A stretch of 50,141 nucleotides of DNA from a virus: positions 1 through 50,141 of IMG/VR virus record IMGVR_UViG_3300025164_000864. One strand, given 5' to 3'. This document shows, piece by piece, positions 17,780 through 28,805 of this stretch. Positions within the stretch are counted from its first letter, which is position 1; each line of letters starts with the position of its first letter. The notes beneath the pieces were generated by a model. That model was not told where the DNA came from. It ran no database searches and worked only from the letters and a program-made list of their open reading frames with translations. The position numbers and the translations under genes were made by a program.

Positions 17780-17940
17780 GGCAGCACGAAGCGTACTTCA
17801 GTTGGCAAAGACGCTGGAATAGTTCCGCAATGATACGCTACCGAGCCGTCACGGACATGCCAATAGGACATGGTGGCCCATTCGTACCCAGCGATCGCCA
17901 CCGGGCGAGCTAACACCACTACCCTAGCAAGGTCCGTCAT
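17776..17940 (-). CDS. 54-residue frame, probable end of the broken lipoprotein
   Basis: Read on the minus strand from ATG at 17940 to TAG at 17776-17778. It starts in an ATGA overlap with the stop of the lipoprotein gene and its stop overlaps the stop of the Pro-rich gene. The product (VRDGSVAYHCG and similar) looks like the natural end of the preceding protein, so this may be one gene broken by a single-base shift near 17940 to 17950. Either two coupled genes or one frameshifted gene. Confidence 0.4.
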   Translation of the reverse strand: MTDLARVVVLARPVAIAGYEWATMSYWHVRDGSVAYHCGTIPASLPTEVRFVLP

Positions 17941-18233
17941 CGTCTTCCGGGAAAGCTTGCTTCGGCGTAGTAGTTGGTGACGTTTCCGGGGACTGACAGA
18001 AACGTCTTGTCGCAGGTCGTGGAGATCACCGTGGGCTGAGCCGGCGCTGCCGGCGCCGCCGGCCCCGCGCCGGGTGCCCCCCCGCTCTCCTGGGCGGACG
18101 CCATGGGAACCGGGGAAGTGACCCCGGGCGTGACCGAGCTCGAGCGGGGAGAGCCCGGGGAGGCGGGGTTCCCGCACGACGCCACGACCCCGTAAACGAC
18201 GAGACTTCCGACCAGGAACTGAAGAGCGCGCAT
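17937..18233 (-). CDS. Lipoprotein with Ala/Pro/Gly-rich linker
   Basis: 98 residues on the opposite strand to the surrounding tail genes. A signal peptide (MRALQFLVGSLVVYGVVASC) ends in a lipobox with Cys20, followed by a long low-complexity Pro/Ala/Gly linker and a short folded end with NYYAEASFPG. It is meant for the outer face of a membrane. Its C-terminus looks cut short and the continuation is in the other frame (17776-17940). It precedes a second lipoprotein gene by 9 bases, in the same direction. Confidence 0.6.
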   Translation of the reverse strand: MRALQFLVGSLVVYGVVASCGNPASPGSPRSSSVTPGVTSPVPMASAQESGGAPGAGPAAPAAPAQPTVISTTCDKTFLSVPGNVTNYYAEASFPGRR

Positions 18234-18242
18234 TCTTCGCTC

Positions 18243-18827
18243 CTACCCGCAGTGACAGGCGTAAACGGCAGCCGCGGACTTCACAGCAGCTGTCCCGACA
18301 GCGAGCACATTCATCCCGCATTTGCCGTCGCTATTCGTGGCACACGGATCGGTAGCTCGGCAAGCATTGGCCAGGTAGCATTCGAAGACCTTTTGGCAGT
18401 CCGGAACGTTCGGATCGCACGCACACCGTGCGAATGCGCATTCGAGCTCACAGCTGGTGAGCGCCAAGCAATTCCGGAGGGTGCAGTCGCATCGGGGTAG
18501 AAGAGAACCGCCACCGAATCCGCCATAGGACGCGGCCCCCCCGGTAACGGAACCTCCGGTACCCCCGGTGGCCACCGGCATGGGACGCAAACCGCCAAAG
18601 GATGAACCGCCAGAACTCGTGGCCCCACCAGAGTCATAGCGGCCGCCGATGGACTCAAGTGCCTGGCTACCACCGGATATCTGTCGCTGGGCAGAGACAC
18701 CGACTACCTCGGTTCCACCGTTGGATTGTGGGATTTCGGCGGTAACGCCCCCAGAACTCATGGATGAACTCTGTGAGAACTCACTGCCGCAACTCGAGAC
18801 CAGTACGGCCACCAGAATAACGCGCAT
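18243..18827 (-). CDS. Cys-rich lipoprotein
   Basis: 194 residues if read from the Met at 18827 (MRVILVAVLVSSCG), which gives a clean lipoprotein signal with Cys13. A Ser/Gly/Thr-rich linker of about 100 residues follows, then a compact domain with 14 Cys in about 85 residues (CDCTLRNC... CACDPNVPDC... CATNSDGKCG). Such linker plus Cys-rich ends are common in myxobacterial surface lipoproteins. An extension to 18872 is possible. As a moron gene it may change the cell surface or block superinfection, but this is inference. Confidence 0.65.
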   Translation of the reverse strand: MRVILVAVLVSSCGSEFSQSSSMSSGGVTAEIPQSNGGTEVVGVSAQRQISGGSQALESIGGRYDSGGATSSGGSSFGGLRPMPVATGGTGGSVTGGAASYGGFGGGSLLPRCDCTLRNCLALTSCELECAFARCACDPNVPDCQKVFECYLANACRATDPCATNSDGKCGMNVLAVGTAAVKSAAAVYACHCG

Positions 18828-18889
18828 GTCGATCAAGGTGACCCGACGAAGGCCGGCCCGCAAACTGAACATCTGACCCCTAGTCCTAC

Positions 18890-19567
18890 ATGCCGATCAA
18901 AACGCTGGAAATCCGCAGCACCACGCGGATCCGGGTCTTCTGGAGCTCCGCCACAGGAATCCCCTCGGCGCCGGGGAGCTACACCCTGTTGTCCCTGGAT
19001 GGCCGCGGAGCGCCGCCGACGGCGGTGGCCGTGCTGGTGGTGGCTGCAGACTCGACCCAGCGTGAGCTCGTGCTGAGCTGGGAGCTCGTGGGCGGAGCCA
19101 GCTACTCGCTCAGCGACGGTGTGTCTACGACCAGATTCGTGACCCCCGAGCCGCGTCCGGCCATTGCAGCCGGGCTCACCGGTAACTCGTTCGACCGGGA
19201 ATTCTTCAAGGTAGACCTATTTTTCGACGGCACTGACTTCGTCGAGCAGATCGACGGGGACCTCGCGGAGCTCGCGGGGGAGCCAAACGGTCGCGCGGCA
19301 TTCCAACGTGGGATGCTCTGCGAAGGGCTGCCGTGGGCCCCTGATTGGGGCGGCAAGCTCCGCGAATTCGTGGGGGCACCGGACCCGGTGCTCATTCAGA
19401 TGAGCGGGAACATCATGGCGCAGGCCAGGCGAGACGACCGCATCGGGCGGGTCACGCTGGCCGCCGACGCGACCCGTCTCCCGAGCGGGGAAGTGACGAT
19501 CTTCAGCGACGTCGAGTGGGCCAGCGGCGCCAGCAGCTCAGGCGTGGAGGTACTGAGCCGTGCCTAG
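18890..19567 (+). CDS. Baseplate protein with gp25-like end
   Basis: 225 residues, starting at a divergent junction 17 bases after the end of the 18872 frame. The N-terminal 100 residues are strand-rich and Fn3-like by look. From about residue 120 the segment GRAAFQRGMLCEGLPWAPDWGG through RRDDRIGRVTLAA recalls gpW/gp25-type baseplate wedge proteins. Its stop overlaps the next J-like gene. Baseplate wedge is the favoured role. Confidence 0.5.
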   Translation: MPIKTLEIRSTTRIRVFWSSATGIPSAPGSYTLLSLDGRGAPPTAVAVLVVAADSTQRELVLSWELVGGASYSLSDGVSTTRFVTPEPRPAIAAGLTGNSFDREFFKVDLFFDGTDFVEQIDGDLAELAGEPNGRAAFQRGMLCEGLPWAPDWGGKLREFVGAPDPVLIQMSGNIMAQARRDDRIGRVTLAADATRLPSGEVTIFSDVEWASGASSSGVEVLSRA

Positions 19568-20687
19568 CCACCGACCCCTGCCTACCCTGTCCGAGCTCGA
19601 CAGTGCCTTCCACGCGGCCGTCCATACCCGACGGGACGACTCCGACGGGCACACGGGGTCCCTCTACGACTACCTCGGGGGAGTCGGCGCCCTGGTGTTC
19701 AGGGGGCTCTCGGCGCGAGAACGCGACCACGCCCGGAAGATCTACCTTTCGGGGGCCCGGGGTGCAGACCTCGACCAACGCGTGCTGAGCCGCCGCGGGG
19801 TAACGCGGAACGCCGACCAGCGCGGCACCGGTATCGCCTACATGACCCGCGTCGGGACGGCCGGCACCACGATCTGGCGCTGGACCCGGATCCTGGTGTC
19901 GCTGGACGGCCAAGACCCGATCATCGTCCGGGCCTCTTCTGACTACACGGTGCTGCCCGGGGTGACCTCGATTCCGCTGCCCATCGAGCAGGAGATCTCG
20001 GGACTGTCCGCCGACCTCTCGGTGGTGTCGGTGCAGTGCAAGAGGCTCGAGCTCCTGGACCTGCTCGAGGAGAGCTGGACCGTCACCAAGCTGGTGTGCA
20101 CGGCCGGGCAGGCTTACGAGAAGGACGAGGACTATCTCGCCCGGGCCGACGATACGGTGCTGGAAGCGCGCGTCGGGTACGAGTCCGCAATCGAGAAGGC
20201 CTGCAAAGACGCCGGGGCTTCCCGGGTCGTTCTGTTCCGTTCCGATTACACGGGCGGGGACATCGGCATCAACAACGTCGTGGTAGGCGATGCCGGCGGC
20301 GAAACCCCGGATGCTTTGCTTCTGGCGTGCCGACTCGCCCTGGCGCGCGTCTCCATGGTGGGGGCCAACGTCCAGGCCCTACCGATGACTCGCCAGCAAG
20401 TGGAGCTCGCGGTGAACGTGGAGCTCTGGCAGCCGATGGCCAACCCGAGGTCTACCGAGATCGAAGCCGCAAACGCCATCATCGACTACTTCCAGAACCG
20501 GGAAAACCCGTTCGTCTGGAAATACGCGGCTATCGAGGCGGCTGCCCTAAGGGGACTCAGCGACGTACACACCATTGCCGTCTCCGGAACCGCAGAACCC
20601 GTCCTAGCCACGCTCTTTACCCCGCCCGTCGTGGAGTGGGAAGCCTGCGCGTGGAAGGTCGTCGTCAAAATCACCGTCGCAGCGTAA
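19560..20687 (+). CDS. Baseplate J-like protein
   Basis: 375 residues, GTG start overlapping the previous stop. It shows the J-like layout: N-terminal GTG...TIWRW and an S/T-rich strand region, GADLDQRVLSRRGVTRN, a middle strand-turn region (VVGDAGGETPD), and a C-terminal tail of alternating strands (FQNRENPFVWKYAAIEAA). J-like proteins make the outer baseplate ring. It is coupled to the next gene after 3 bases. Confidence 0.65.
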   Translation: MPSHRPLPTLSELDSAFHAAVHTRRDDSDGHTGSLYDYLGGVGALVFRGLSARERDHARKIYLSGARGADLDQRVLSRRGVTRNADQRGTGIAYMTRVGTAGTTIWRWTRILVSLDGQDPIIVRASSDYTVLPGVTSIPLPIEQEISGLSADLSVVSVQCKRLELLDLLEESWTVTKLVCTAGQAYEKDEDYLARADDTVLEARVGYESAIEKACKDAGASRVVLFRSDYTGGDIGINNVVVGDAGGETPDALLLACRLALARVSMVGANVQALPMTRQQVELAVNVELWQPMANPRSTEIEAANAIIDYFQNRENPFVWKYAAIEAAALRGLSDVHTIAVSGTAEPVLATLFTPPVVEWEACAWKVVVKITVAA

Positions 20688-20690
20688 CCC

Positions 20691-21470
20691 ATGACCGTTG
20701 ACGTCGAATACCTGGTGCCGGGGGCGCCCCGGCTGGCCTACGCCGAGCGCGAGGATGTCCTGGTGCTCGTGCCGCCGGAGCTCCGCTCCGAAGAGGCGCA
20801 GCCGGTATTGAATGCCATCGTCGACATTCTCGTGGCGATGAGCCTCGAGTACCAGCGGGACTCGGACCGGTGCATCGCCGGGTGCGACCCCGAGCGGGCG
20901 GAAGATTCCCCCCTAGACGCGGTGGCCTCGGACCGGGGAGCAGAGCGGGCCAGCGGTGAGGAAGACGAAGCTTTCCGAGCGCGCACACTAGGCATTACCC
21001 CAAACGCATCGCTTTCGGCGATCTACGCCGCGGTCAACGCGATTCTAGCTCCCTGGACCGCTACGACTTGCCAGATCATCGAAAGCCACCTGGACCGATT
21101 TTGCGTGCGCTCGAACACGACAGCGCTCGACTGGCACGCATTCATCGGATTCCAAGCGCTCTACCCAGACAGGCTCTACGACGACGGGACAGTCGCCACG
21201 GTAACGGGGCGCGGCGGCACCGGGGCGCACATCTACTCGAACACGGCGCTCCGGATGTTCACGATTCTGTTACCGAGCCTGAGTATGCTCGAGCCGGCCG
21301 ACGTGTGGCCTCAGTCGATCATCGGCTACGGGCTTTTCGTGGGCTACGACGCCTTCATTCATCCCCCGGGGGCCAACATGACCATGGTCTACCGGGCGAT
21401 CGAAAACGCAGTCCTGCAGATCGCGGGGCACTCAATCAGCTTCACCATGATCGAGGACAGGACGCTCTGA
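20691..21470 (+). CDS. Baseplate tail protein, gpI/gp48-type
   Basis: 259 residues directly after the J-like gene. In P2-like and other myoviruses the gpI-type protein follows J and links it to the fibres. The protein has an acidic N-terminal helical part, then a strand-rich part with several Trp and Tyr. I see no diagnostic motif, so the name is by gene order. Its stop overlaps the ATG of the next gene. Confidence 0.5.
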   Translation: MTVDVEYLVPGAPRLAYAEREDVLVLVPPELRSEEAQPVLNAIVDILVAMSLEYQRDSDRCIAGCDPERAEDSPLDAVASDRGAERASGEEDEAFRARTLGITPNASLSAIYAAVNAILAPWTATTCQIIESHLDRFCVRSNTTALDWHAFIGFQALYPDRLYDDGTVATVTGRGGTGAHIYSNTALRMFTILLPSLSMLEPADVWPQSIIGYGLFVGYDAFIHPPGANMTMVYRAIENAVLQIAGHSISFTMIEDRTL

Positions 21471-22717
21471 TGGAAACGCTCTACACGCATACCGTAGCCG
21501 GCCAATCCTTGGATCAAGAGGAGCTGAACCTCGTTTCGGCAGAATCCGCCAAGGCGGATGACCGGGTCTTGGCGGAATTGCTGCGCATGATTCCCGGGCT
21601 AGCCGCGGGGTATGTCCACAAAGCCATTTTACCGTACCGAATCGAAGGCCTGCACCCGGACGAGACGGCCCACAGTACGACGGCGCTCATTACCCCGTAT
21701 GGCACCACGGGAAGTGTGCTGGTGCATCCGTTCCGAGCCCTCATCGGGAGCCGCTACGTTGCGTCAAGCAGCACTTGGTACGATATCCGGACGGCGCGGT
21801 ATCTGGGAAATATCGACCCGCTCTGGGCATACCAATTGGTGCTGGACGCCACCGTCGCAAACCACCGGTGGGACCTCATTTATGCGCGCGTCGACCTCAC
21901 GGTGGAGTCCACTCCGGTAGAGCGCATCGTGCGCAGCGGCGGCGGTGACGCCGCCGAGGATATCAGCCTCTACACCAACACCACCGTCACGCTTGGGGTC
22001 GTGAAGGGGGCAGAAGGCGCTAGCCCCACGAAGCCGGTACTGCCGAGCGATGGGAGCGGAGCCTACTACGTCGCGCTGGCCTACGTGGTCCTGCCGCACC
22101 CGTTTACGTCGAGCACCGCCGTCGAGCCCGCGTGGATCCACGAAAACGCGACAACGGCTCCCATCGCCTCTTCCACCGGAGCCGTAACGCTCAAGCCGGC
22201 CTCGTTCGCGTATGCTGACGACTCGCCGCTTTGGGCCCAGCGAGCCTGGGGTCCATCCGACGAGCGGCCCGAAGAGCACCTTCCAGCCACCATGACGGGT
22301 GGCGCCGAGCGGATCCTTGCCTTCGACTTCCTGGACGTGGTGAAGAGCCTCGACCCGGACGCGGCAACCATCATCGACAACTCCATCGATTGGAGCAACC
22401 GGATTCTGACCTTCACGGTCTACGGAACCGCCGTTGCGGGGCGGCGCTTTTCTTGGATGCCAAACAGCGACCCATTGGTCGAGGTCGAGCCGGGAGGCGC
22501 CACGTCGACCTTCATGGGGAACACGTTCAACTCAGCCATGCCGGCGCTCACTCTGAACTCGACGAGCTTCCCGGTCATCACCAGCGATTCGAGCTTGGTT
22601 ATTGGGGTAGCGACCACCGGAGAACTCACGGCAACGTACATTTCCGGGACCACGCCGCTCGTCGAAAAGTACTGCATTCTCGTGCACGCCACGGGGCAAT
22701 TCACCAACGCGAAGTAA
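21470..22717 (+). CDS. Fibre-attachment or baseplate protein (copy 1)
   Basis: 415 residues. It begins METLYTHTVAGQSLDQEELNLV and shares a clear pattern with the next gene: ADDRxLAELxR, ILPYRIEG, [11 protein letters not shown] and a closing ...NAK. The two are therefore tandem paralogues. Each is strand-rich with no signal peptide. Proteins of this size before long fibres often attach fibres to the baseplate; not otherwise recognised. Start ATG overlaps the previous TGA. Confidence 0.6.
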   Translation: METLYTHTVAGQSLDQEELNLVSAESAKADDRVLAELLRMIPGLAAGYVHKAILPYRIEGLHPDETAHSTTALITPYGTTGSVLVHPFRALIGSRYVASSSTWYDIRTARYLGNIDPLWAYQLVLDATVANHRWDLIYARVDLTVESTPVERIVRSGGGDAAEDISLYTNTTVTLGVVKGAEGASPTKPVLPSDGSGAYYVALAYVVLPHPFTSSTAVEPAWIHENATTAPIASSTGAVTLKPASFAYADDSPLWAQRAWGPSDERPEEHLPATMTGGAERILAFDFLDVVKSLDPDAATIIDNSIDWSNRILTFTVYGTAVAGRRFSWMPNSDPLVEVEPGGATSTFMGNTFNSAMPALTLNSTSFPVITSDSSLVIGVATTGELTATYISGTTPLVEKYCILVHATGQFTNAK

Positions 22718-22720
22718 GCC

Positions 22721-24028
22721 ATGGAACAGCGTTACATCCACTCCGTCGACGGGCAGGCGTTCGACCAGACCGAGCTCAACCTGGTAGCGGAGGAAGCCGC
22801 CAAGGCCGACGATCGATTGTTGGCAGAGCTCTTCCGGTTCTGTCCGCGAACAACGACCTCGCTTCAGAAGATGATCCTGCCCTACCGGATCGAAGGTTAC
22901 GTCAATGACGGAGGGTCACCTCCGGGAGCACTGAACTCCTCGGCCCTAGTGCGTCCCAATGGAGCCACCGGGCAGGTGATGGTGTTCTCGTTCCGCGCCT
23001 TCGTCGGCCCAATTACCAACGTGGCACCGGCGGCGTGGTACGAGGCCCGGAGCGGAAGATTCGTCGGAGACACGAACGGACCGACCCTGGGACAAGCTGT
23101 CCAGTTAGACGATACCGCAGCCAATAATCGCTGGGACCTGATCTATGCGCGAGTCCAGGTCGATCTGCCGACGGGGAACGAGAATCGAGTTGTCCGAACG
23201 ATCAGCGGAGTGGCGACGCAAGCTATCCCGCTCTACACGAACAACTGGGTGACGTTGGGGGTGGTCAATGGAACCGAAGATACCAACCCCAGCTATCCGG
23301 CTCTGCCGGTAGACGGGGATCTGGGGCCGAACTTCTACTACATCCCGCTTGCTTACGTGCTGTTGGAGCACCCGTTCACGAGTGGCTCACTGGTAGCCAC
23401 GCGAAACATCTGTGAGATCGCTCCGATCGCGCGCTTGGCGTCATCCACCGGGGCAGTGACGGCAGAGCCCGCAACCTTCACCCATGCTGATGCCTCGCCG
23501 CTGTGGACACAACGCACGTGGAGCCCAAGCGCCGGCAGGCCCCAGGAGTTCCTACCTTCGGTCATGTCCGGAGGAGCCATGCGCTTTCTCGCGCTCGACA
23601 TGAGCGACGCGACCAAGAGCCTTGACCAGAACACCGTAACGATCATCGACGAGTCGATGGATTGGTCGAACAGGATCATTTGGTTCTGGATCTATGCGAT
23701 GCGCAATAGCGCCGCCACGGACTTCGCGTGGATGCCGAGCGAGGCCCCCCTGGTTCAGCTCGAGCCGCAGGGGAGACAGATCTCGGTCGTAGGAGAACCC
23801 CAAAACCAGACCGTGTTCTTTATGGGGAACACCTTCAATCAGACTGTGCCGGCACTGGTCCTGGATTCCGAGTGGGAGTTCTGGGGCGCAGGGCAGCACG
23901 CCGAACTCGAGATATCGACTGACACGTCGGGGCGGCTGACGGCTCAATACGTCTACACGGACACCGACCTCGATATGAAGTTCATGATCCTGGCGATCGC
24001 AAGCGCGCAGTACCGCAACGCCAAGTAA
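22721..24028 (+). CDS. Fibre-attachment or baseplate protein (copy 2)
   Basis: 435 residues, a paralogue of the preceding gene. Shared anchors include [51 protein letters not shown] and the ending RNAK. It is longer than copy 1 through small inserts. Starts 3 bases after the copy 1 stop. Together they may form a hetero-oligomer at the tail tip; function unproven. Confidence 0.6.
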   Translation: MEQRYIHSVDGQAFDQTELNLVAEEAAKADDRLLAELFRFCPRTTTSLQKMILPYRIEGYVNDGGSPPGALNSSALVRPNGATGQVMVFSFRAFVGPITNVAPAAWYEARSGRFVGDTNGPTLGQAVQLDDTAANNRWDLIYARVQVDLPTGNENRVVRTISGVATQAIPLYTNNWVTLGVVNGTEDTNPSYPALPVDGDLGPNFYYIPLAYVLLEHPFTSGSLVATRNICEIAPIARLASSTGAVTAEPATFTHADASPLWTQRTWSPSAGRPQEFLPSVMSGGAMRFLALDMSDATKSLDQNTVTIIDESMDWSNRIIWFWIYAMRNSAATDFAWMPSEAPLVQLEPQGRQISVVGEPQNQTVFFMGNTFNQTVPALVLDSEWEFWGAGQHAELEISTDTSGRLTAQYVYTDTDLDMKFMILAIASAQYRNAK

Positions 24029-24033
24029 GGGCC

Positions 24034-27000
24034 ATGTCGAAAATCATCAGCGACCGCGAGGTCGACGACCCCGTCGTCCTGCCGGCGAACTACCAGCTCG
24101 ACCACACGGACCGTCGGTTCATCGACGACCAAATCCGTGGGACCCAGCAGCAGGAGGTGGACTGCCTGATCAATGGCGTCCATTGTACCTGGTATCGGCT
24201 CTCCCCGGGCAGCCCGGCGCTGGCGATTGGTGATGTGTTCGTCGTGAGCGAGTCGGACCCGTTGGGACGGACCGTCACGCGAGTCACGGCTTCGACGCTC
24301 CTTGCGGCGGGCATGGCCGCCGGGATTGCGGTGCAGGTGTGCGAGCCGGGGGCGATGATCCTGGGGGCGCTGGACGGGATTCTCCCGTGGGTCATTCACG
24401 GCCTGGCGCAGCCCGGGGTCCCGAAGCTCGTCATTGTCGATGCGGCCACGGCGCGAGCCAGTGCGGTGGACGCTTACGCGGTGGGGGACTACCCGCTCGG
24501 GACGCTCGACCCTGAGGGGAACTTGACGATCTGCCGGCGCCCAGCAGTGCAGGACACCGAGAGCGAAGTTGGGCCGCAGGGGCCAACAGGGGCGACGGGT
24601 CCCACTGGGCCCACCGGAGCGGCGGGCGCGACGGGGGCCGCCGGAGCCACAGGACCGGCAGGTCCTACGGGGGCCACCGGGGCTACTGGAGCGACGGGCG
24701 CAGTAGGCCCTACTGGAGCCACAGGTGCTACGGGGCCGTCTGGTGCCACCGGATCGACCGGAACTACGGGGTCAACGGGCGCAACGGGCGCGACGGGAGC
24801 CACCGGCGCGACTGGAGCCACCGGGGCAACGGGCACAACCGGAGCGACTGGGGCAGCCGGAGCCACGGGTGCCACTGGGGCCACCGGAGCCACCGGGGCC
24901 ACGGGTGCGACGGGAGCAGCCGGCGCCACGGGCGCGACTGGGGCCACCGGAGCGACTGGGGCCACTGGGTCAACGGGCTCCACGGGCGCCACTGGGTCAA
25001 CGGGCACCGCTGGAGCCACTGGTGCCACTGGCGCCACGGGCGCGACTGGAGCCACGGGACCCACCGGGGCTACCGGAGCCACTGGACCCACCGGGGCCAC
25101 TGGTGCCACGGGCGCTACGGGCGCTACTGGAGCCACCGGACCCACGGGTCCGCCGGGCCCATTCCTCTACGCAGCCAACGAAGCCGCGCTGAACGCGCTT
25201 TCTTATGCTGGTCTTCCAGATGGCGCGACCTGCTTCGTCGGCAGCCACCAAGACGGATGGGAGCTGCTGAACAACTCGTCGGCGACCCCGGTGGCCGGGC
25301 TCATCGTGCAGGCCGGGGCCTCCGCCACGGCGCGATGGCATCGGAAGCTAACGGGGAACGCACGGTGGGCCGAGTACTCGTCGTTTTACATCAACGCTTC
25401 CACCGGTAACAACGAGAACCTCGGGACCACGTCGGGGGCCGCGCTGCAGAGCTGGGACGAGCTCATGTACCGCTGGCGAAACCAACGAGTCAACCGGCTC
25501 GTGACCGTCTACGGAATGACCGCCCTCGGGGCCGTCACGGGCAAGATCCACCTAGGACCGCAAGGCATGGTGGTGCTCGACATGGCGCAGGCCGCGAGCG
25601 CGCAGGCGGTCGTTACGGTAAGCGCCGTTGCCGGGCTCGTGCCGGCATCCCAGGAATTCAACACGCTATCGTGTAGCGGAATCGCCTCGTTTACCCCCTA
25701 CGTGGGGCAGCGCCTTCGGCTCGTCAACGGCACCAACGCGGCGGCATTGTCCTGGATCGCGGTGCAAAATCCCCATGGTGCCGGCGACAGTGTTGCTCGA
25801 GTGTCCTGGTGGACCAGCATGGTGCTGACCAGCATCGTAGTCGCGGCACCCACGGGGACAGTCAACGCTCTACCGACAGTCGGGAACACGGTATCCTTCG
25901 AAATCCCGGGGAACATTCCAGAGGTGGCCCTGGAGGTCGTATCGGAAGCATCCCTCGGTACCGAGTCACAGTGGGGCGTTATCATCGCCAACGCCACCAT
26001 CAATAGTGCCCAGGCCGCCAACGCTCGGGTCTCGATTACGACTAGCGGATACGCGCGGAGTGCCTTCTATGGGTGCCATATCAACGCGACCGAGATTTGC
26101 GGGACACCTAAGCTCTATCAGTGCCGATTGCAGGGGCTGACCTCGAGCCTCACGATTCGAAACACCGACATCATCGGGTGCTTACTGGGCATGAACTCGA
26201 TACCACAAACGTGGACAGACTGCGTCATGGCGTCGACCTTAAGCCAAGCCTCACGAATTGTTGGCACACGAATCACGTTCTTGTACCCAAGCGCCGTCTA
26301 CGCCGCCGTAGGGGCTTTGGGTTACGGTGTGTGGCTGTTGTCCGGGGATAACTACGTCGAGTCGAACACAGGGATATTTGGGGACGGGAACGCGAATCGT
26401 GGAATGCAGCTCCAAATAGGCGCAACACTGAGATATCCATCCGTGCCGCCGAGTGTCACGGGGACGAGTGGTGACGTGTTAGTGCACGGAGAAACGCTAA
26501 CCTGGGCCGAGGCCGCACAGTTGGGCGTCGATAAGCAGGCTGGGATCTATAGTTCCGCCGGAAACACCATGGTCCGCGCCAACCAGTACGGGCTGTTGAC
26601 GCTCAATGCTCCGGCCTACACGGCGACGGCGCCATCCAGCGGTAGAATCCAACACTGGACGCTCGATGGCGCGGCGGGAGCGGTATCGACCTCCAGGCTC
26701 CGGTGCTCGTATGTCGGCAAACTCAACATCATCGCCGGCGGCGCGAGTACACCGATCATTGGATTGTTCGAGGATTGCTGGGTCGGAAGAACAACCTCCA
26801 TTAGCGCCGTTCAGTGGAACCTGGAGCTCGGGACGCTGGGAGGTTTCATCTTCTTCCCAGCTGGGTTGGGGGCCTCGATTGATATCGAGGCAACGCTTCA
26901 GGCGCCCTACGCCAACGCAATAGGGACAGCCGAAGGGTCACGTGGCTGGAAAGTGCATTACGAGTTCTACTACCCGTCTAACATTCTGATCATGACCCGC

Positions 27001-27156
27001 TCGGTCCTGTTCGCGGACTGTATGACTTCGCCTCCGAGCACATTTTGGCAGGTTGCGGACAATCACACGATGCGCCTGCAGATTCAGCCGACATCCGCGG
27101 CGCAGGCGGACTGGATGATCACGCGCAAGATCCGAATCTTCATGCCCTACGGGTGA
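24034..27156 (+). CDS. Collagen-like tail fibre with C-terminal receptor domain (1)
   Basis: 1040 residues. Residues 1-178 form a beta-rich attachment head. About residues 179-376 are an almost perfect Gly-X-Thr collagen-like run (around 65 triplets, mostly GAT and GPT), ending GPTGPPGPF, then about 660 residues of Ser/Thr/Asn-rich strands, with [24 protein letters not shown] near the start of a beta-helix-like part. This looks like a long receptor-binding fibre: attachment head, rod, beta-helical tip. The Thr in the repeats could be glycosylated. Confidence 0.72.
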   Translation: MSKIISDREVDDPVVLPANYQLDHTDRRFIDDQIRGTQQQEVDCLINGVHCTWYRLSPGSPALAIGDVFVVSESDPLGRTVTRVTASTLLAAGMAAGIAVQVCEPGAMILGALDGILPWVIHGLAQPGVPKLVIVDAATARASAVDAYAVGDYPLGTLDPEGNLTICRRPAVQDTESEVGPQGPTGATGPTGPTGAAGATGAAGATGPAGPTGATGATGATGAVGPTGATGATGPSGATGSTGTTGSTGATGATGATGATGATGATGTTGATGAAGATGATGATGATGATGATGAAGATGATGATGATGATGSTGSTGATGSTGTAGATGATGATGATGATGPTGATGATGPTGATGATGATGATGATGPTGPPGPFLYAANEAALNALSYAGLPDGATCFVGSHQDGWELLNNSSATPVAGLIVQAGASATARWHRKLTGNARWAEYSSFYINASTGNNENLGTTSGAALQSWDELMYRWRNQRVNRLVTVYGMTALGAVTGKIHLGPQGMVVLDMAQAASAQAVVTVSAVAGLVPASQEFNTLSCSGIASFTPYVGQRLRLVNGTNAAALSWIAVQNPHGAGDSVARVSWWTSMVLTSIVVAAPTGTVNALPTVGNTVSFEIPGNIPEVALEVVSEASLGTESQWGVIIANATINSAQAANARVSITTSGYARSAFYGCHINATEICGTPKLYQCRLQGLTSSLTIRNTDIIGCLLGMNSIPQTWTDCVMASTLSQASRIVGTRITFLYPSAVYAAVGALGYGVWLLSGDNYVESNTGIFGDGNANRGMQLQIGATLRYPSVPPSVTGTSGDVLVHGETLTWAEAAQLGVDKQAGIYSSAGNTMVRANQYGLLTLNAPAYTATAPSSGRIQHWTLDGAAGAVSTSRLRCSYVGKLNIIAGGASTPIIGLFEDCWVGRTTSISAVQWNLELGTLGGFIFFPAGLGASIDIEATLQAPYANAIGTAEGSRGWKVHYEFYYPSNILIMTRSVLFADCMTSPPSTFWQVADNHTMRLQIQPTSAAQADWMITRKIRIFMPYG
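24570..25160 (+). repeat. Gly-X-Thr collagen-like coding repeat
   Basis: About 65 codon triplets of form GGN-NNN-ACN, most reading G-A-T or G-P-T with a few S and V, coding for a triple-helix rod. At DNA level the repeats are imperfect: synonymous changes differ between units, so it is not a recent expansion. The opposite strand is open across this stretch only as a shadow. Confidence 0.8.
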
Positions 27157-27159
27157 GCC

Positions 27160-28752
<1,593 letters not shown>

Positions 28753-28805
28753 CCACGGCGAAGCGCCGACCATTTGTTCACGGGTTCTTGGAGATCTGAA
28801 ACACC

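Noticed and set aside
17937-17955. Programmed -1 frameshift in the inverted lipoprotein
   Set aside because: The codons AGC TTT CCC GGA do not form an X XXY YYZ heptamer; slippage would leave poor pairing, so mutation or two genes is more likely.
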